Shown here piece after piece: positions 44,980 through 56,949 of a stretch of 64,000 nt of DNA. A model generated the notes under the pieces. That model was not told where the DNA came from. It did no database searches and saw nothing but the letters and a program-made list of their open reading frames with translations. The stretch is from Locusta migratoria. Its lineage: Eukaryota; Arthropoda; Insecta; Orthoptera; Acrididae. Where the stretch lies: the NCBI GenBank assembly GCA_026315105.1, contig CM048744.1, positions 906,793,094 to 906,857,093 on the forward strand, read 5' to 3'. Position 1 is the stretch's first letter. Every line of letters starts with the position of its first letter. A program made the position numbers and the translations under genes.

Positions 44980-46505
44980 TCTTGTTGTTGGTCGTGGTGG
45001 TCCGCAGACCGGTTTGAGGCAACTCTCCACGCTACCCTGTCCTGTGCAAGTCTCCAACTTAAAATACGTTCGGCAACCTACATCCTTTTGAATCTGCTCA
45101 CTGCATTCATCCCTGTTTCCCTCTACGATTTTTACACCACACACTTTCTTCTAATGCTTACTTGACGATTCCTTAATGTCTCAGAATATATCCTACCAAT
45201 TTATCCCTTAGTCAGGATATGCCAGAAACTCCTTTTCTCCCCAATTCGATTAAGCACCTTATTAGTCACGTGATCTACGCATCTAATCATTTTGTCTGTA
45301 GCACCACATTTCGAACGCTTCTATCATTTTGTCTGAACTCCTTATCGTCTACGTTTCACTACAATGCTATACTCCCGACAAATGCTTTCAGAAAGGACAT
45401 GCTAACAATATTGGATGTTAAGAAGTTTCGCTTCTTTAGAAACGCTTTTCTTCCCATAGCCATTCTGCATTATGTCTTCTTTACTGCGGCCATCAGAAGT
45501 TATCTTGCTACCCAAATAAAATTCATCTACTACTTTTATCTCATTACCTAATTCCCTCAGCATCGCCTGATTTTCTGGCATATTTCATTACCATCGTTTT
45601 ACTCTTGTTAGTACCTATATCTTCCTTTCAAGACACTGTCCATTCCATTATATTGCTCTTCCAGATCCTTTGCAGTCTGACAGAATTACTATGTCATCGG
45701 CAAACCGCGAAGTTCTTATTTCTACTCGCTGAACTTTAATCGCCTCTCCAAATTTCTCCATGCATTCCTTCAATGCTTCCTCAATGTACAGATTGAACAT
45801 TGGGGAAAGGCTACAACCCTATGTTACTCCCCAACTTCTGCGTTCCTTTCTTGCCCTTCGACTTTAACCGCTGTCTAGTTTTTGTATAGGTTGAATATCT
45901 CTTCGCTCTCTATATTTTACTCCTAATACCGTCAAAATTTGAAATAGTGTATACAGTCGACATAGTAAAACGCTTTCTCCAAATCTACAAAAGCTAAAAA
46001 CGTAGGTTTCCCTTACCTCAACCTATCTTCTAAGGTAAGTCGTAATGTGAGTATTGCCTCCCGTGTTCCTACATTTCTCCTAAATCCAAACTGATCTTCC
46101 CCGAAGTCTGATTCCACAAGTTTTACCATTCGTCAGCAAATTTGTTGTATTTTTCAACCATGACTTATTAAACTGATAGTTCTGTAATTTTCACACTTGT
46201 CTGCATTTGTTTTCTTTGGAATTGGAATTACGATATTCTTTAAGTCTTAGGGTATTTTTGCTTTCTCATACATCTTACATACCAGGTGGAACATTTTTTT
46301 CGTGATTGGCTCTTGTAATGATGTCAGCAGTTCAGACGGAATATCATCTACGCCAGGGGCCTTTTTTCTACTCAAAACCTTCAGCGCTCTGTCAGTATCT
46401 TATTTTCCTCCCCTTCGTCTTCCATTTCTAGAATACTTTTAAGTTTATTTCCTTTGTATAGGCCTCTATATATTCCTTCCACAGTTCAGGTTTCCCCTTT
46501 GTAAG
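44980..46505 (-). mobile_element. APE-type LINE copy B, minus strand
   Basis: Same family as copy A (27.2-32.7 kb) and uninterrupted, so it gives the order of pieces there. The minus strand includes RT motifs GCSLSPMFNLYIEEALKE near 45800 and RFADDIVILSDCKGS near 45700 with intact catalytic DD, but stops and frameshifts break the frame (for example a stop just before GCSLSP). The 5' end is truncated near 46505. Confidence 0.72.
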
Positions 46506-46509
46506 AACA

Positions 46510-49430
46510 TGAAATATTTAACTAAAGGCACCAAATATTTACCAGTTGCAATCCTGTTCTACTGAATCAGTTCTGAATAGGAATTACCTTAAATTCCACT
46601 ATATTTAAGGAGAGCTGCAATTCATCATACATCTTTTCTCTATGACCATACGACGTGTTGAAACAATAATTGACATAATATGCCAAGCATTTCTGGTTTC
46701 GAATCAATTTAAAAGAAGAGTGTCTGACGTCCGTAGTATGAACGTGGACCCTGTTAGACGTTTTAACATCGTGTTCATCCAACAGTGTTTTACAGTCTTA
46801 TTGAACGCGCGACCCCCTTTTCGAGTAAAAATGGACGGTGACCCTTACGGCCGATAGTGATTTTAAAGGCAAAGTATTTAATTTCTTTCTTAGATGTACC
46901 CATGATCTGCGCCACGATCAGCGATTCACATCTAGTGCAAGCTGCAGTAGGGAAAACGAACAAAAACGGAAAAAAACTATGACTACATGTATTTGATGTA
47001 TGATTTTGCTGTCATGAATAATAAACCACAATACGTAATTTGAGGTGACAATGTGCGAGTGTAAACCATCATAGCTCATGCATCACTTCTTAATATTGGA
47101 TTTCTTCGAAAAGATACTGAAAACTTAACAGAAAAATATTATGATCAAGTAAATAAAATGGTAGTGATATTAGTTCATTGAAAATACTTCACTGAAACCT
47201 CGTTACCAGCAGTAAACTATGACCCAGTAATAGGTCTTTTAATATATTGACTAAAAATATGTTAGTGATATTTATGTGACATAACATTTGAACATGTGAC
47301 AGTCATACAAGAAGACCGACTATTGTACATAACTGTAGCAGTACTGCACGAATTGTGTTAAGTCGCTTAATTAACAAATTCATCATGAGGTGGAAAAAGG
47401 CTTCATTGTTACTTTTCCGGTGTCTCATTGAGGGCTAACCGAAACGTCTCGCAACAAAGGCAATTTTCCACCCACGCATGACTTGTTAATTAAGCGATTT
47501 TTACAAAACCCTGTCACTTCCGTGTGCCCCTTCTGCCACAGTACTTGAAGGTCGCGAAACGTAGGTTTGCTATTGAACAAGACGCTACTACATATCCTGC
47601 GACCGCACTCCCCGAGCCAGAGCTTGCGACCCCCAAGGCGGGTGGTCGAGACCCACGGGATGAAAAGCTCGTCTGCGCCATACGCGGGCATTACGCAACG
47701 TAATCAAAGGTAGACGCGCAGATGGTATACAATGCACTCCAGACATTCGACAAACTCATGAGTAACGGGGGGCGATTATGTTGGAAGTGTCCGACAAAAG
47801 TAATAGTTGTTACTTTTTCTCCAGCCCATAAATGTGTAAAAGATTAATTTCCGAACATGAGTTCGTTATCAATGTTAGCCTCTTGTGCAATCCCTAGAAA
47901 CCGGGGATAGCGATTCTGAATTACCCGTAACATAGAACTTTTACCTCTCGCCCTGGCATCTTACAGACTCCACCTGGAGACTACTTACTGCAGGTATAGA
48001 CCTACCAATATTCCCATTTTGCTATTCATGAAGTGGGATATCCTGAGAGCCGAAGGTAAATGTGGCTATAATAGAAGTTCCGTAGCTCATAAGAAAGAGG
48101 CTTAAGAATTCACATTTAACTGCAAAGCTCTTATATTCAAAACCGTTGTACAGTTTTCTGCACTGTTTCAATATGTAGGGCCTTGGAACGACAAATTGAA
48201 CAATAAGACAAATTGAATACAACTCACCAGGTAAGACCTGCATGGTGCAGAGGCATGCAACACTCACCTGGAACAGAAGAAAACTAAAATTAGGTTCAGA
48301 ACACGGGTATCGTTAAAACAGTCATTTAAAATACGCCCTCTGAAAATATCAGCTAAAACGAAGCTCATCAAATCATATTCCCACACAAGAACGACAGCTT
48401 GTAAGCAGATTTCGTCTGTAAACTTTATAACACAAACAGGACACAAATTCAATAATTTGACACATACTGTAGTCAGAGCAAAGCAAGGCGAACGCAGTGT
48501 TCTCTACTGATGGTTTACGTGCGATATACTTTCTTCTGGGGGGGGGGGGGGAGGAGGGAGGGGTCACAGATTTATCTGTGTTTCAGTTGTTTGTGTGTGA
48601 ATGACGGTAAACGACGACTTCAAAAATTATTGCTCGTGTCAGTTATGAAGTGCAGAATGTAATTAGATTTTTGTGCAGATGTAAGGAAATTCATACGGAG
48701 ATGCATCTAGTAGCCCATTAACGCCTCGCGTGCCATACGAGCGTGATTTTCGACCTTTTTCAATATGCGACCCCTTCCGACTAAAATATTCCGGCGAGTC
48801 TCAATTAACAATATTCTGGCAACCCCGTTGAACCCTCCTCAACACGAACAATACTATGTTCGTTTTCTCATAGGCAACGAATGTTATATTCTTTCTGTTG
48901 TTACAAATTATAAATTGCTGTTTTTAATGTGTATTTTTCGGAATGAAAGGCATTTTACATGGTTCCCGACATATGTATATCTTGCATAAAGAGTGTTTTG
49001 AACTTAGACACGATTGAGAACCGAGTAATGATGATTAAGAAAGCTTCCACTTTATAAACAACTGTTAAACAAGTACATTTTTTTAATTTCTTGGAATTAT
49101 TGAATCTTTTAGATTTATCTAACGAATGGTTCCTGAAAACAGTTTCAGATTTGCGCTTAATCATCGGTAACACACTGAAATAAAAAAGTTCTATGTTCTA
49201 TTCCATTCTGCATTGATGTTAAACAAGAAATTATATAATTTTAGCAAAGAGAAAGTCTTTGTTAGGCCTATATTTTTGTATATGGAACTCTCAGTAGTCA
49301 GAAGTGCACTGGACTGGTTGGGCAAGTACTTCCTCGTGTGACGGCGACCCCCCTGGGGATCGCGACCTACAGTTTGAAAAACACACCTCTAACAGACAAA
49401 ATTATGCTCTTTAGTTAAAATTTCTTATTA
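46510..49430. other. Mostly unassigned, possible hAT scraps and a small inverted repeat
   Basis: CGCGACCCCCTTTTCGAGTA near 46807 and GGGGATCGCGACCTACAG near 49352 resemble ends of hAT-type elements, without transposase. An imperfect inverted repeat with arms 47361-47396 and 47465-47500 (CGCTTAATTAACAA) may be a miniature element. A G tract lies at 48538-48551. No gene recognised. Confidence 0.3.
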
Positions 49431-49498
49431 TTGGAAGGTTGCTTGCCCCGCAGGCAACGCTTGCATTTGCCTGTGGTACACCGATTATGACTACTTAT

Positions 49499-49960
49499 TT
49501 AATAGCTGGTATGTCCACCTCTGGCATTGGTAACAGCGGCGAAGTTTGTTGGCAGGGAGGCAGCGTTGAGTTGGTACTCTATGGAAGGACTTGGCACCAC
49601 ATCTGCACTCAACTCACGAAATTCCCGTAAATTCCGGGGTGTGTAAGCGATGAGCTGTGACGCCGCATTTAGTCGCATCCCAGATGTGTTCGGCAGCATT
49701 CGTATCTGGCGTGCAGCACACTAATTGCAACTCGCCACTGTGCTCCTCAAACACTCCTCCAAACGTGAATGATCCCAGAGCCGCCAGCTTGTCTGCGTTC
49801 CATAGTACAGGTGTCCAGCGCCCTCCCATCGGCCTGATAAAGGTAGGCATTCATCAATCCACGCAATACTCTACCACTGCGCCAACGTCCAATGACAAAG
49901 GTCACGTACCCATCTCAATCTTAGTTGTCGTCGGCTGCGGAGGCCCATCGTTCCAACAGT
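49499..49960 (-). pseudogene. Tc1-like transposase, C-terminal remnant
   Basis: Minus-strand frames give FEEHSGELQLVCCTPD, AAEHIWDATKCG (family IEHVWD), NLREFRELSADVVPSPS and a terminal AAVTNARGGHTSY, the classic Tc1 C-terminal order. Farther right IRPMGGRWTPVLWNADKLAA joins FGG to VFEEHSG with the middle missing, so there is an internal deletion and the frame shifts. Confidence 0.6.
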
Positions 49961-50189
49961 GCACTGTGGCACAGTATGTAGAGCTCTTCTACTCCTGAAT
50001 CGCTATCAGGCGGTAGACGTTGGAAGGCTTCGGCTGGCCGTCTAGTTTTGACGCTACATCAACCATTACTGACTGAACGTACTGTGTGAGGCAACCACAA
50101 TCTGCTTTGTTATTGTTCTCGTACCAGTATTTTGAGTGTTCCGTATTGTGCAAGGCGTAATTAAAATGAGTGATGAGACAGTTGCTGGT

Positions 50190-51610
50190 CTATCTACATC
50201 TACATAGATACTCTGCAAATCACATTTAAGTGCCTGGCAGAGGGTTCATTAACCACTTTCATAACTTTTCTCTACCGTTCCATTCTCTAATAGCGCGCGG
50301 GAAGAAAGAACACCTAAATCGTTCCGTTTTCGATCTGATTTATTTTATTTGGATGGTCATGTCTCCCTAAGTAGGTGGGTGGTAGCAAAATATTTTTACA
50401 TTCAGAACTAAAAGTCGGTGATCGAAACTTCGCAAACACATCACGCCGCAATGAATAACGTCTGTCTTTTAATGATTTCACCCCAATTCGTGCAACATTT
50501 CCGTGACGCTTTCACCCCCGTAACGTGATAAAACGACCTGCCCTTCTCTGGACCTTCTCAATGTCCTCCGTCAGTCCCACCTGGTGAGGGTCCCACAAGG
50601 GGCAACAGTACTCCAGGAGAGGACACCTAAGTGTGATGTAGGCAGTCTCTTTGGTGGGGCTGGTGCATCTTCGAAGCGTTCTGCCGATGAAACGTAACCT
50701 TTGGTTCGCCTTCCCCACAATATTTTGTATGTGTTCTCTCTAGTCAAAGTTGTTCGTAATTGTAACTCCTAGGTATTGGTAGAATTTACGACCTTAAGGT
50801 TTGTCTTATTTATCGCGTAATTGAAGTTCAGCGTATTTCTTTTAGTGGTCATGTGTATTAGTTCACACTTTTCTTTATTTGGTGTCAATTGCCAATTTTC
50901 GCACCATGCAGAAATTTTGTCTAAATCGCTTTGCAGTTGCTTTTGATCCTCTGTTGACTTCATTAACCGATAAACGACAGCATCATCCTCGAACAGTCCA
51001 AGGGAGCTACTCAGATTGTCTCCTAAATAGTTTATAAACACCAGGAGGAGTAGGGGACCTATAACGCTTCCCTGTGGAACGCCAGATCTCTTCTGTTTTA
51101 CTAGATGACTTATCGTCAACTACAACGAACTGTGTCCTTTCTGATAGGAAATCGTGAATCCAATGGCACAATTGGGGAGATATTCCATATGCATGCAATT
51201 TCATAAGAAGCCGCTTGTGGGGTACAGCCTTCCTGAAATCCAGAAATATGGAATCTATTTGAGATCCCTTGTCGATGGCACTTAACACTTCATGTGAATA
51301 AAGGGCAAGGTGTGTTTTGCAAGAGTGATACTTTCTGAATCCGTGTCGACTATTGGTTAATTGGTCGTTCTCTTCGAGATAGTTCATAATATTCGAACAA
51401 AGTATATGTTCCAAAATCCTACTGCAAATCGACGTCAATGAGATAGGCCTGTAATTTTGGGGATCACTCTTATTGCCTTTCTTGCAAATTGGAGTATCTT
51501 GCGCAACTTTCCAGTCTTTGGGTAGGGATCTTTCGCTGAGTGATCCGTTGTAAATCATAGCTAAGTACGGAGCTATTCCATCAGCATACTCAAGAGCCTC
51601 CTGTAACACC
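50190..51610 (-). mobile_element. CR1/Jockey-like LINE copy, minus strand
   Basis: The 3' terminus is the CTACATCTACAT stretch at 50193, then AGATACTCTGCAAATCACAT, identical in position to the copies at 59.24 kb and 26.9 kb. The 5' end is truncated near 51610. The RT region is broken. Confidence 0.8.
50510..51609 (-). pseudogene. LINE reverse transcriptase fragment (CR1/Jockey-like)
   Basis: Minus strand: AMIYNGSLSERSLPKDWK, YRPISLTSICSRILEHI, HGFRKYHSCKTHLALYSHE, IFLDFRKAVPHKRLLMKL, a frameshift near 51110, SGVPQGSVIGPLLLLVFI, LGLFEDDAVVYRL (catalytic box reads F-E-D-D, both Asp kept), and the C-terminal LRFIGRTLRRC ... LLEYCCPLWDP. In the FLDF motif a short stretch (A-F-D-T) is missing. 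EN domain lost. Confidence 0.8.
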
Positions 51611-51971
51611 TAGTTGATGTCATTCCTTGTGTCGTAAATTTTGTTTCTTTTTATACTGTTTCCCCTTGTTGTAATCTGGTTTGTTTCATTTACGTTTAAC
51701 AAAGCGAAGTACGTGACTTACGCTTTCGTGGAAGGGCGTAGTTTGTGATGCCATGACTTCAGAACGTATGCGTGGCTTGTCTCCCGCCCCGCTCTCCACA
51801 CCACGCGGCTGCCCGGTGTGAGGCGGGGGTTGCTTTCTCCGCTCCCCATTCCCTCTTCAGTTCACAACTGTCATCTAATTGTTTACACAGTGTACTCTGC
51901 CAAGCATTAAAGACTATTGGTTCCACCACAGTTGGTAGTCTGTCACGCTTCAGCAGCCTGCAGAGCCTAAC

Positions 51972-52867
51972 AGGGAGTCCACGTGGGTATCGCATCTTAG
52001 AATTTTTTTATATTTATGATACGTGAAGTTCAGATCTTAAATAACAACCAGCCAAAGCTATTCGACGCAACTCACAAATTTTCGAAATAATCGGCTTTGA
52101 CATATTGCAAGTACACGAAAATACTACTAATAAAATCAGTTCCAATACCTGCCGCTGAAGCTCAGATGGTAGCTTCAAGCATTGGGTCGATGGTTCGAAT
52201 CCTGCTGTGACGATTTTTTTCTTTTATGTTTTCGAATTCAGTTATAAAACATTTTGGGACATTAATTCCACGTGTTTTATCCATTTTTGGTTGTGTGTAT
52301 GTAGACGAGCTGAACCCTCATCATAAAACGATGGTTGAGTTGGTTAGCTGCTTGAAAAGCCATTAGTAACTATGGAGATGACTTTTCAAAAACAGCGTCA
52401 TGACTCTTCACAAACTTATCAAGGACTATCATCATCAATTAATAGTTGTAACATTTTTTTATTGAAACCATTATTTTTGACATTTTACTAAATATAGAAA
52501 ATTATACGAACAAACAAAGATAAGTGAACTTTTCGTAAAAATTATCATTCGATATTAAAATTGTGCAAGTATTCGAACACAACGAAAAGATTAAAAAAAC
52601 AGGATGTTACTGAAGGATTCGAACCACCGACTCTACGCTTTTGAGGCCAGAACGCTACCCCCTGAGCTACACCGACAGATGCTGCAACTGCTTTAATTTT
52701 TTGTACTTACGTGTACTTGCGAAACTTCAAAATCGATTTTCTCGAGAATTTTTGAGAGTTGCGGCGAATGGCTTTGGACGATTGGTATTGGTGTTCTGAA
52801 CTTCGCGTACAATAAATATATTTTAAAAAAATTCTAAAATCCGATATCCATTTCGCCTCTTTGTGAG
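51972..52867. mobile_element. Palindromic element with tRNA-like copies (copy 2)
   Basis: Same family as 43220-44090: CACGTGGGTAT and TTCGACGCAACTC in the left arm, with complements in the right arm, including AAAATCGATTTTCTCGAGAATT. tRNA-like copies at 52150-52213 (plus) and 52618-52678 (minus). Inserted in the Tc1-like element; the ends are more diverged than in copy 1. Confidence 0.65.
52618..52678 (-). repeat. tRNA-like sequence in palindrome, best preserved
   Basis: Minus strand: GTGTAGCTCAGGGGGTAGCG (A box) and GGTGGTTCGAATCC (B box) 30-odd bp apart with plausible D, anticodon and T arms. It continues into element sequence at both ends and lies opposite a partner at 52150-52213. Confidence 0.5.
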
Positions 52868-52913
52868 ACTTCGGGCATCTGTAACGAAATGGTGACCGCC
52901 CAACCGCTCGACG

Positions 52914-53813
52914 CACAGTGGGACGGAATCCTCCAAACGTGGCCGAAACCCTAAGACGACGTTTAATTCACACACAACTCATCACACGGGAGTTTGAGGT
53001 AGCCGATTACGAATTTGATGGTAAAAATTGTCTAAACAAAATGGCGGAGATAATATGGCAACGTGAGATATTTAGACACTAATAATTAACACTCCGCCAA
53101 CAGGGTGTATAACAAAATAACTGAATATTTTTCGAAAATATATCGGAAAAATTCGATACCACATACATAATTTAATAATATAATGAAACAATCTTCAAAG
53201 TTGGTGACAAAATAAATGTAATAGTATAATCAACGATAGAAGTAATAAGTTTAGCTAATAAACACAATCGTTCTGAACATTCGACCATGTTGTACTGCAA
53301 ATATCTGCCGCAAGGGCACGTTTAAAAATACATTATACAATATAAGTGGCAGATCTGGCAGCTGATGCTTGTCAATGCCATCAGATAATCCACAGTCTGG
53401 GAGTTGAAATTCCGCGGTATATGCTATTTTTGCTCTAGTTGAAAGTGCAAGTTCGGCAAAGCAGGATCCGTTTTACACAGGTATCGGAAAAATGTAATAT
53501 AAATTGAGTAACCAATTAATTTATACCGCTTTAGTGCATGAACAAGTTTCCATCTTGTAGAACTGAAATTCAATTCACTACCAAAATAGTCACAAACCGA
53601 GAGTAAATTTGCCTCGCTTTCACAGCGCCGCGTATGCTCTCGACGAAGGTCACTTGTCAACTGACCTAACTCGACAGGTACCGAAGGTGGCGACCTCTCC
53701 TGGAATGAGATGCACCAATCCTTTCCCTACCAACCCACCCATCAAAATTCTGAGATTCGAAAATTGATTTTTTCGGGACTTTGGCCACGTTTTTGGAATG
53801 TCGTCCCACTGTG
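52914..53813. mobile_element. 900-bp non-autonomous element with long inverted repeats
   Basis: The left end CACAGTGGGACGGAATCC and the right-end complement CACAGTGGGACGACATTCC continue similar for about 40 bp (AAACGTGGCC in both). No coding region. It sits inside the Tc1-like remnant. The TSD is unclear, so the superfamily is not assigned. Confidence 0.7.
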
Positions 53814-53939
53814 TGAAATTAGGACGGGATTTCACCTTAGTTTCGGCACTTAGGCACCACAGAACTTTTCGATTAAGTCGTGCCGTTTCCGAAAGGTTTG
53901 TGTTCCGCAATTAGGACTGAGTCTAAGTCATATAGAACG

Positions 53940-55815
53940 CACCCTTTTTCAATTCCACATATGACATCACGCTCGCTGAGAAATGCACCCACGTGTGGTT
54001 TGCCTAGCTTTCATTCCTCGTCAGGTGACGCTGTCATCGCCTGGATTGGTTTAGGTAAAGGAAGTAGGTGGCCGTAATGTTCTCGCTGGTGAGTGTGAAT
54101 CAGCTAATTGTCCTCTTTACTCAGTAGTGGGACATAGATCGATTACAAGTAAGTACCTCAGTTTTAATTATTCTTTACTAAGGTCATCTTCAGTTCATAT
54201 CATAACCTTTAACAATACCAGAAATAAAATCTCCGTCATAAACATGAATTCGTACAAATATTAAGTTAGTTTAATTATTGTTTACATAAAAAAATGTCTG
54301 TATTGGCTTGAACTGGTAGGTCTTTACTATAGCCAATGAACAGTTAGTCCCCTAGCACGGGCCCCATACAATGTGATCTCTTAGCGTGTTTTCAAGCAGC
54401 CGTCAGATAAGAACTGTTTGTCTTAGTGCTGGGTTTCTATTTATGGCAGCATGTAAGGGTACAAAGTTTTTGGTTTAGCTTGGACTGCCGCCTATTTGCT
54501 TGGCTATTAGAAAATCTGCCTTACTATATGCAAGTTACAGCATAAAAGCGAAGTTTGAATGACAAAGGACGTAAGCCCAATAGATTAATTCCTTTTGGAA
54601 GAGACGTCACTTCTATAACTTCAACATTTAAGAAACTGTTGTAATCTGCAAGGAAGTAGAGAACGATAAAAATTGCAATGGCGTGTTTTACGGCCCACTT
54701 TAGATTCTTCTGCAGTTTTATAATTTTTTGAAGTATTTCGGAAAAAATAGTAAAAATTGGAAATATAAAATTTAATACGCAAAAATGAAAATATATTCAA
54801 TGAAATAAAGAAACATAAAATACATAATATTTTATATACTCTATGTTTGTATTAATTGCGTTAAAAACAATTACATTTCCATCTGCCAAACGCAATCGCG
54901 AACAGCCTGATGAGCAACTGAAGTATTTTATTGGGTGAGAACTATCGGTATGCGACCTGTCAGTATCTGAAATCAATCTTCACTTAGCTCGCGCTGAGAC
55001 CCAGACGTCCAGTTCAGAGGTATGCGTGGCCCGCATGGTTTCTCATTGCAGCCTGGAATTCCACGTTCCGCTACCTTGAAGCGTGCAATGAGAGATCTGG
55101 CACGTGGCCAAATGAGACGTGACAAGCTGAATTTTTGAGCCGCTATATTGCAAACGGAGCTCTTCCTGCCTTCTTTCGTTTTAGCGTAAAATGTAATTTT
55201 TTAAAGTTTCAGAAAATTTAACAAATAACGCGCGCTTTACACAGGATTTGATTCAATAAATTACCGGAAACTACACATTAACACGACGGATTAGTGTGGT
55301 AGTTACCGTCACGAGCTGTAGACGGAAAAAAGATGTAAGTAACAGGACTGCAACTACACTCCTAGATATTTTTTGAACTATTTGGTTTAATTACGTCTTA
55401 AGTAACTGTTTTAATACAATTATACCATCCAGTATTCGACGTTATTTATTACGAACAAGAACGAACTCCTGTTCACGAGAGAATCTGAGTTTTTCGTGCA
55501 AGGGCAAAGGGACCAAAGAATTTCAAGACAGTACAGTATATCACTCTTTCACCATGATGTTTAAATTCTGTTGCAATTCAGTACTGTAGGAATAGATAAG
55601 TTTTACAGGGCAAAGAGAACATGGCTAGCGTGTGGTTACGGAGGCAGATGTAGAAAAGGAGCAGTGTTTACATACAATACTGAAAACAAAAATTATCAGA
55701 ACTAACATTATCGAGATGAGCCGTTTTCCCGCGTGTATGAACACGTAAAATGCATCATGAAGAACGTAGTATCTCCGCAGGAACGATAAAAAAGTAAACA
55801 CTGCATATACAGAAT
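53940..55815. other. Unassigned sequence
   Basis: AT-rich, no gene or repeat recognised. Confidence 0.4.
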
Positions 55816-55832
55816 ATGTACAACGTGAAAAA

Positions 55833-56039
55833 GCCGCGGTGGAGTAGCCGAGCGGTCTAAAGCATCTCCCTGCGGAGCGCGCGGTTGCTCGCCGTGGAGG
55901 TTCGAGTCCTCCCTGGGGCATGGGTGTGGGTGTGGATGTTTTTGTCGTTAGGTTAGTTTACCTAGGTTTAAGTAGTTTGTAAGCTACGGACTGATGACCA
56001 CGCAGTTTGGTCCGATAGATTTACAAACATTTGAACATT
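55833..56039 (+). mobile_element. tRNA-derived SINE (family D) with 14-bp TSD, reference copy
   Basis: Head GCCGCGGTGGAGTAGCCG with a Leu/Ser-like A box and a long variable-arm-like stretch, B box GGTTCGAGTCCTCC, then the body GTTAGGTTAGTTTACC, AAGTAGTTTGTAAGC and GACTGATGACCACG. TSD TACAACGTGAAAAA at 55819-55832 and 56040-56053. Exact TSD and intact boxes indicate a young copy. Confidence 0.93.
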
Positions 56040-56053
56040 TACAACGTGAAAAA

Positions 56054-56597
56054 TAGAAATATAAGAGTAAGACAAATGGAGCTGGCACAGTTTTTTAATT
56101 ATAATTTTACAAGAAGTGATTTGGTCATACAGTTTTTTATCGACTGCTTTCAGATAATGTACCATGTTTGTGTGTTTCTTGACAAAATTACAATTGCTGG
56201 AAGAGGATTGCATGACACTTGCAAGAATAAGGAAGCTACAGTATTCATGGTTTATTCCGACGATCGCTAACAGAGATGCTGTGTAATTTTACGCACGTCC
56301 ATCTTTGTAAACTCACTGATCTACGCAACAGCCCGCAACGGGCGCTGCGGTCGCAAATCACGATGTGCATCACGTTCCGTGGGATGTAGCAGGCCGCTTC
56401 AGAGCGTGCAGTAAAGCTAGACAGCGCGTGCGTCACCACGTCCCGTGTTACGACGGCTTTACTCGCGGTGCCCGCTCTACCGACCAGGACAGCGCGGGAC
56501 AGACGTTTGCCAGTTGGACCTGTCGTGTACGCTCGCTTCAAAGGCACATTTCTTTTAGTCAAGTCCACGATGTCGCTTCAGTTTCCACTGCCGTTTA
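56054..56597. other. Unassigned sequence
   Basis: No recognised gene; overlapping open frames on both strands at 56245-56616 have no family features. Confidence 0.4.
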
Positions 56598-56610
56598 CAT
56601 TTTCTTTCTT

Positions 56611-56936
56611 GAATGAAACTTTCACTCTGCAACGGAGTGTGCGCTGATATGAAACTTCATGGCAGATTAAAATTGTGTGCCGGAACCGGGACTCAAACCT
56701 TGGACCTTTGCCTTTCGCGGGCAAGCGCACTACCGACTGTGCTATCCCGACACGACTCACGATGCCGCCTCACAACTTTACTTCCGCCAGTACCTCGCCT
56801 CCTACTTTCCAAACTTCACAGCTCTCCTCGAACCATGCAAGACTAGCACTCCTGGAAGAAAGGATATGGTGGAGACATGGCTTAGCCAGGTTCGAGACCC
56901 GGTTTCGGCACACAATTTTAATCTGCCAGGAAGTTT
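56611..56936 (-). mobile_element. tRNA-bearing retroposon-like element with 13-bp TSD (copy 1)
   Basis: Starts with the AGAGTGAAA-type end (GAATGAAACTTTCACTC), then a minus-strand tRNA-like sequence at about 56689-56752, and ends CACAATTTTAATCTGCCAGG. TSD CATTTTCTTTCTT at 56598-56610 and 56937-56949. It is not a full palindrome; the second tRNA-like half is mostly replaced or deleted, leaving only its outer end. Confidence 0.72.
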
Positions 56937-56949
56937 CATTTTCTTTCTT

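Larger units (their letters stand above)
49440..53935 (-). mobile_element. Tc1-like transposon broken by three insertions
   Basis: Pieces at about 49440-49967, 51885-51972, 52868-52913 and 53814-53935 are consecutive parts of one minus-strand Tc1-like element. Leftmost is the transposase C-terminus (LRELRDL-like and AAVTNARGGHTSY), rightmost the N-terminal region. Joins read through: GCACTGTG to ACAGTGTACTCTGCC, and GAGCCTAAC to ACTTCGGGCATCTG. The interruptions are a 1.9-kb LINE-bearing block, a palindromic element and a 900-bp inverted-repeat element. Joining rests on a remembered family order, so it needs alignment. Confidence 0.55.

Noticed and set aside
47361..47500. Another hammerhead-like motif (TCATTGAGGGCTAACCGAAACGTC) within an imperfect inverted repeat
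   Set aside because: The CUGANGA core cannot be read without an insertion and substitutions, and no helix I closes it.
52618..52678. Genuine tRNA genes here and at 19.1, 41.4, 43.4, 55.8 and 62.7 kb
   Set aside because: Homology continues beyond the tRNA ends into SINE or palindrome bodies, several acceptor stems are not convincing, and copies have TSDs.
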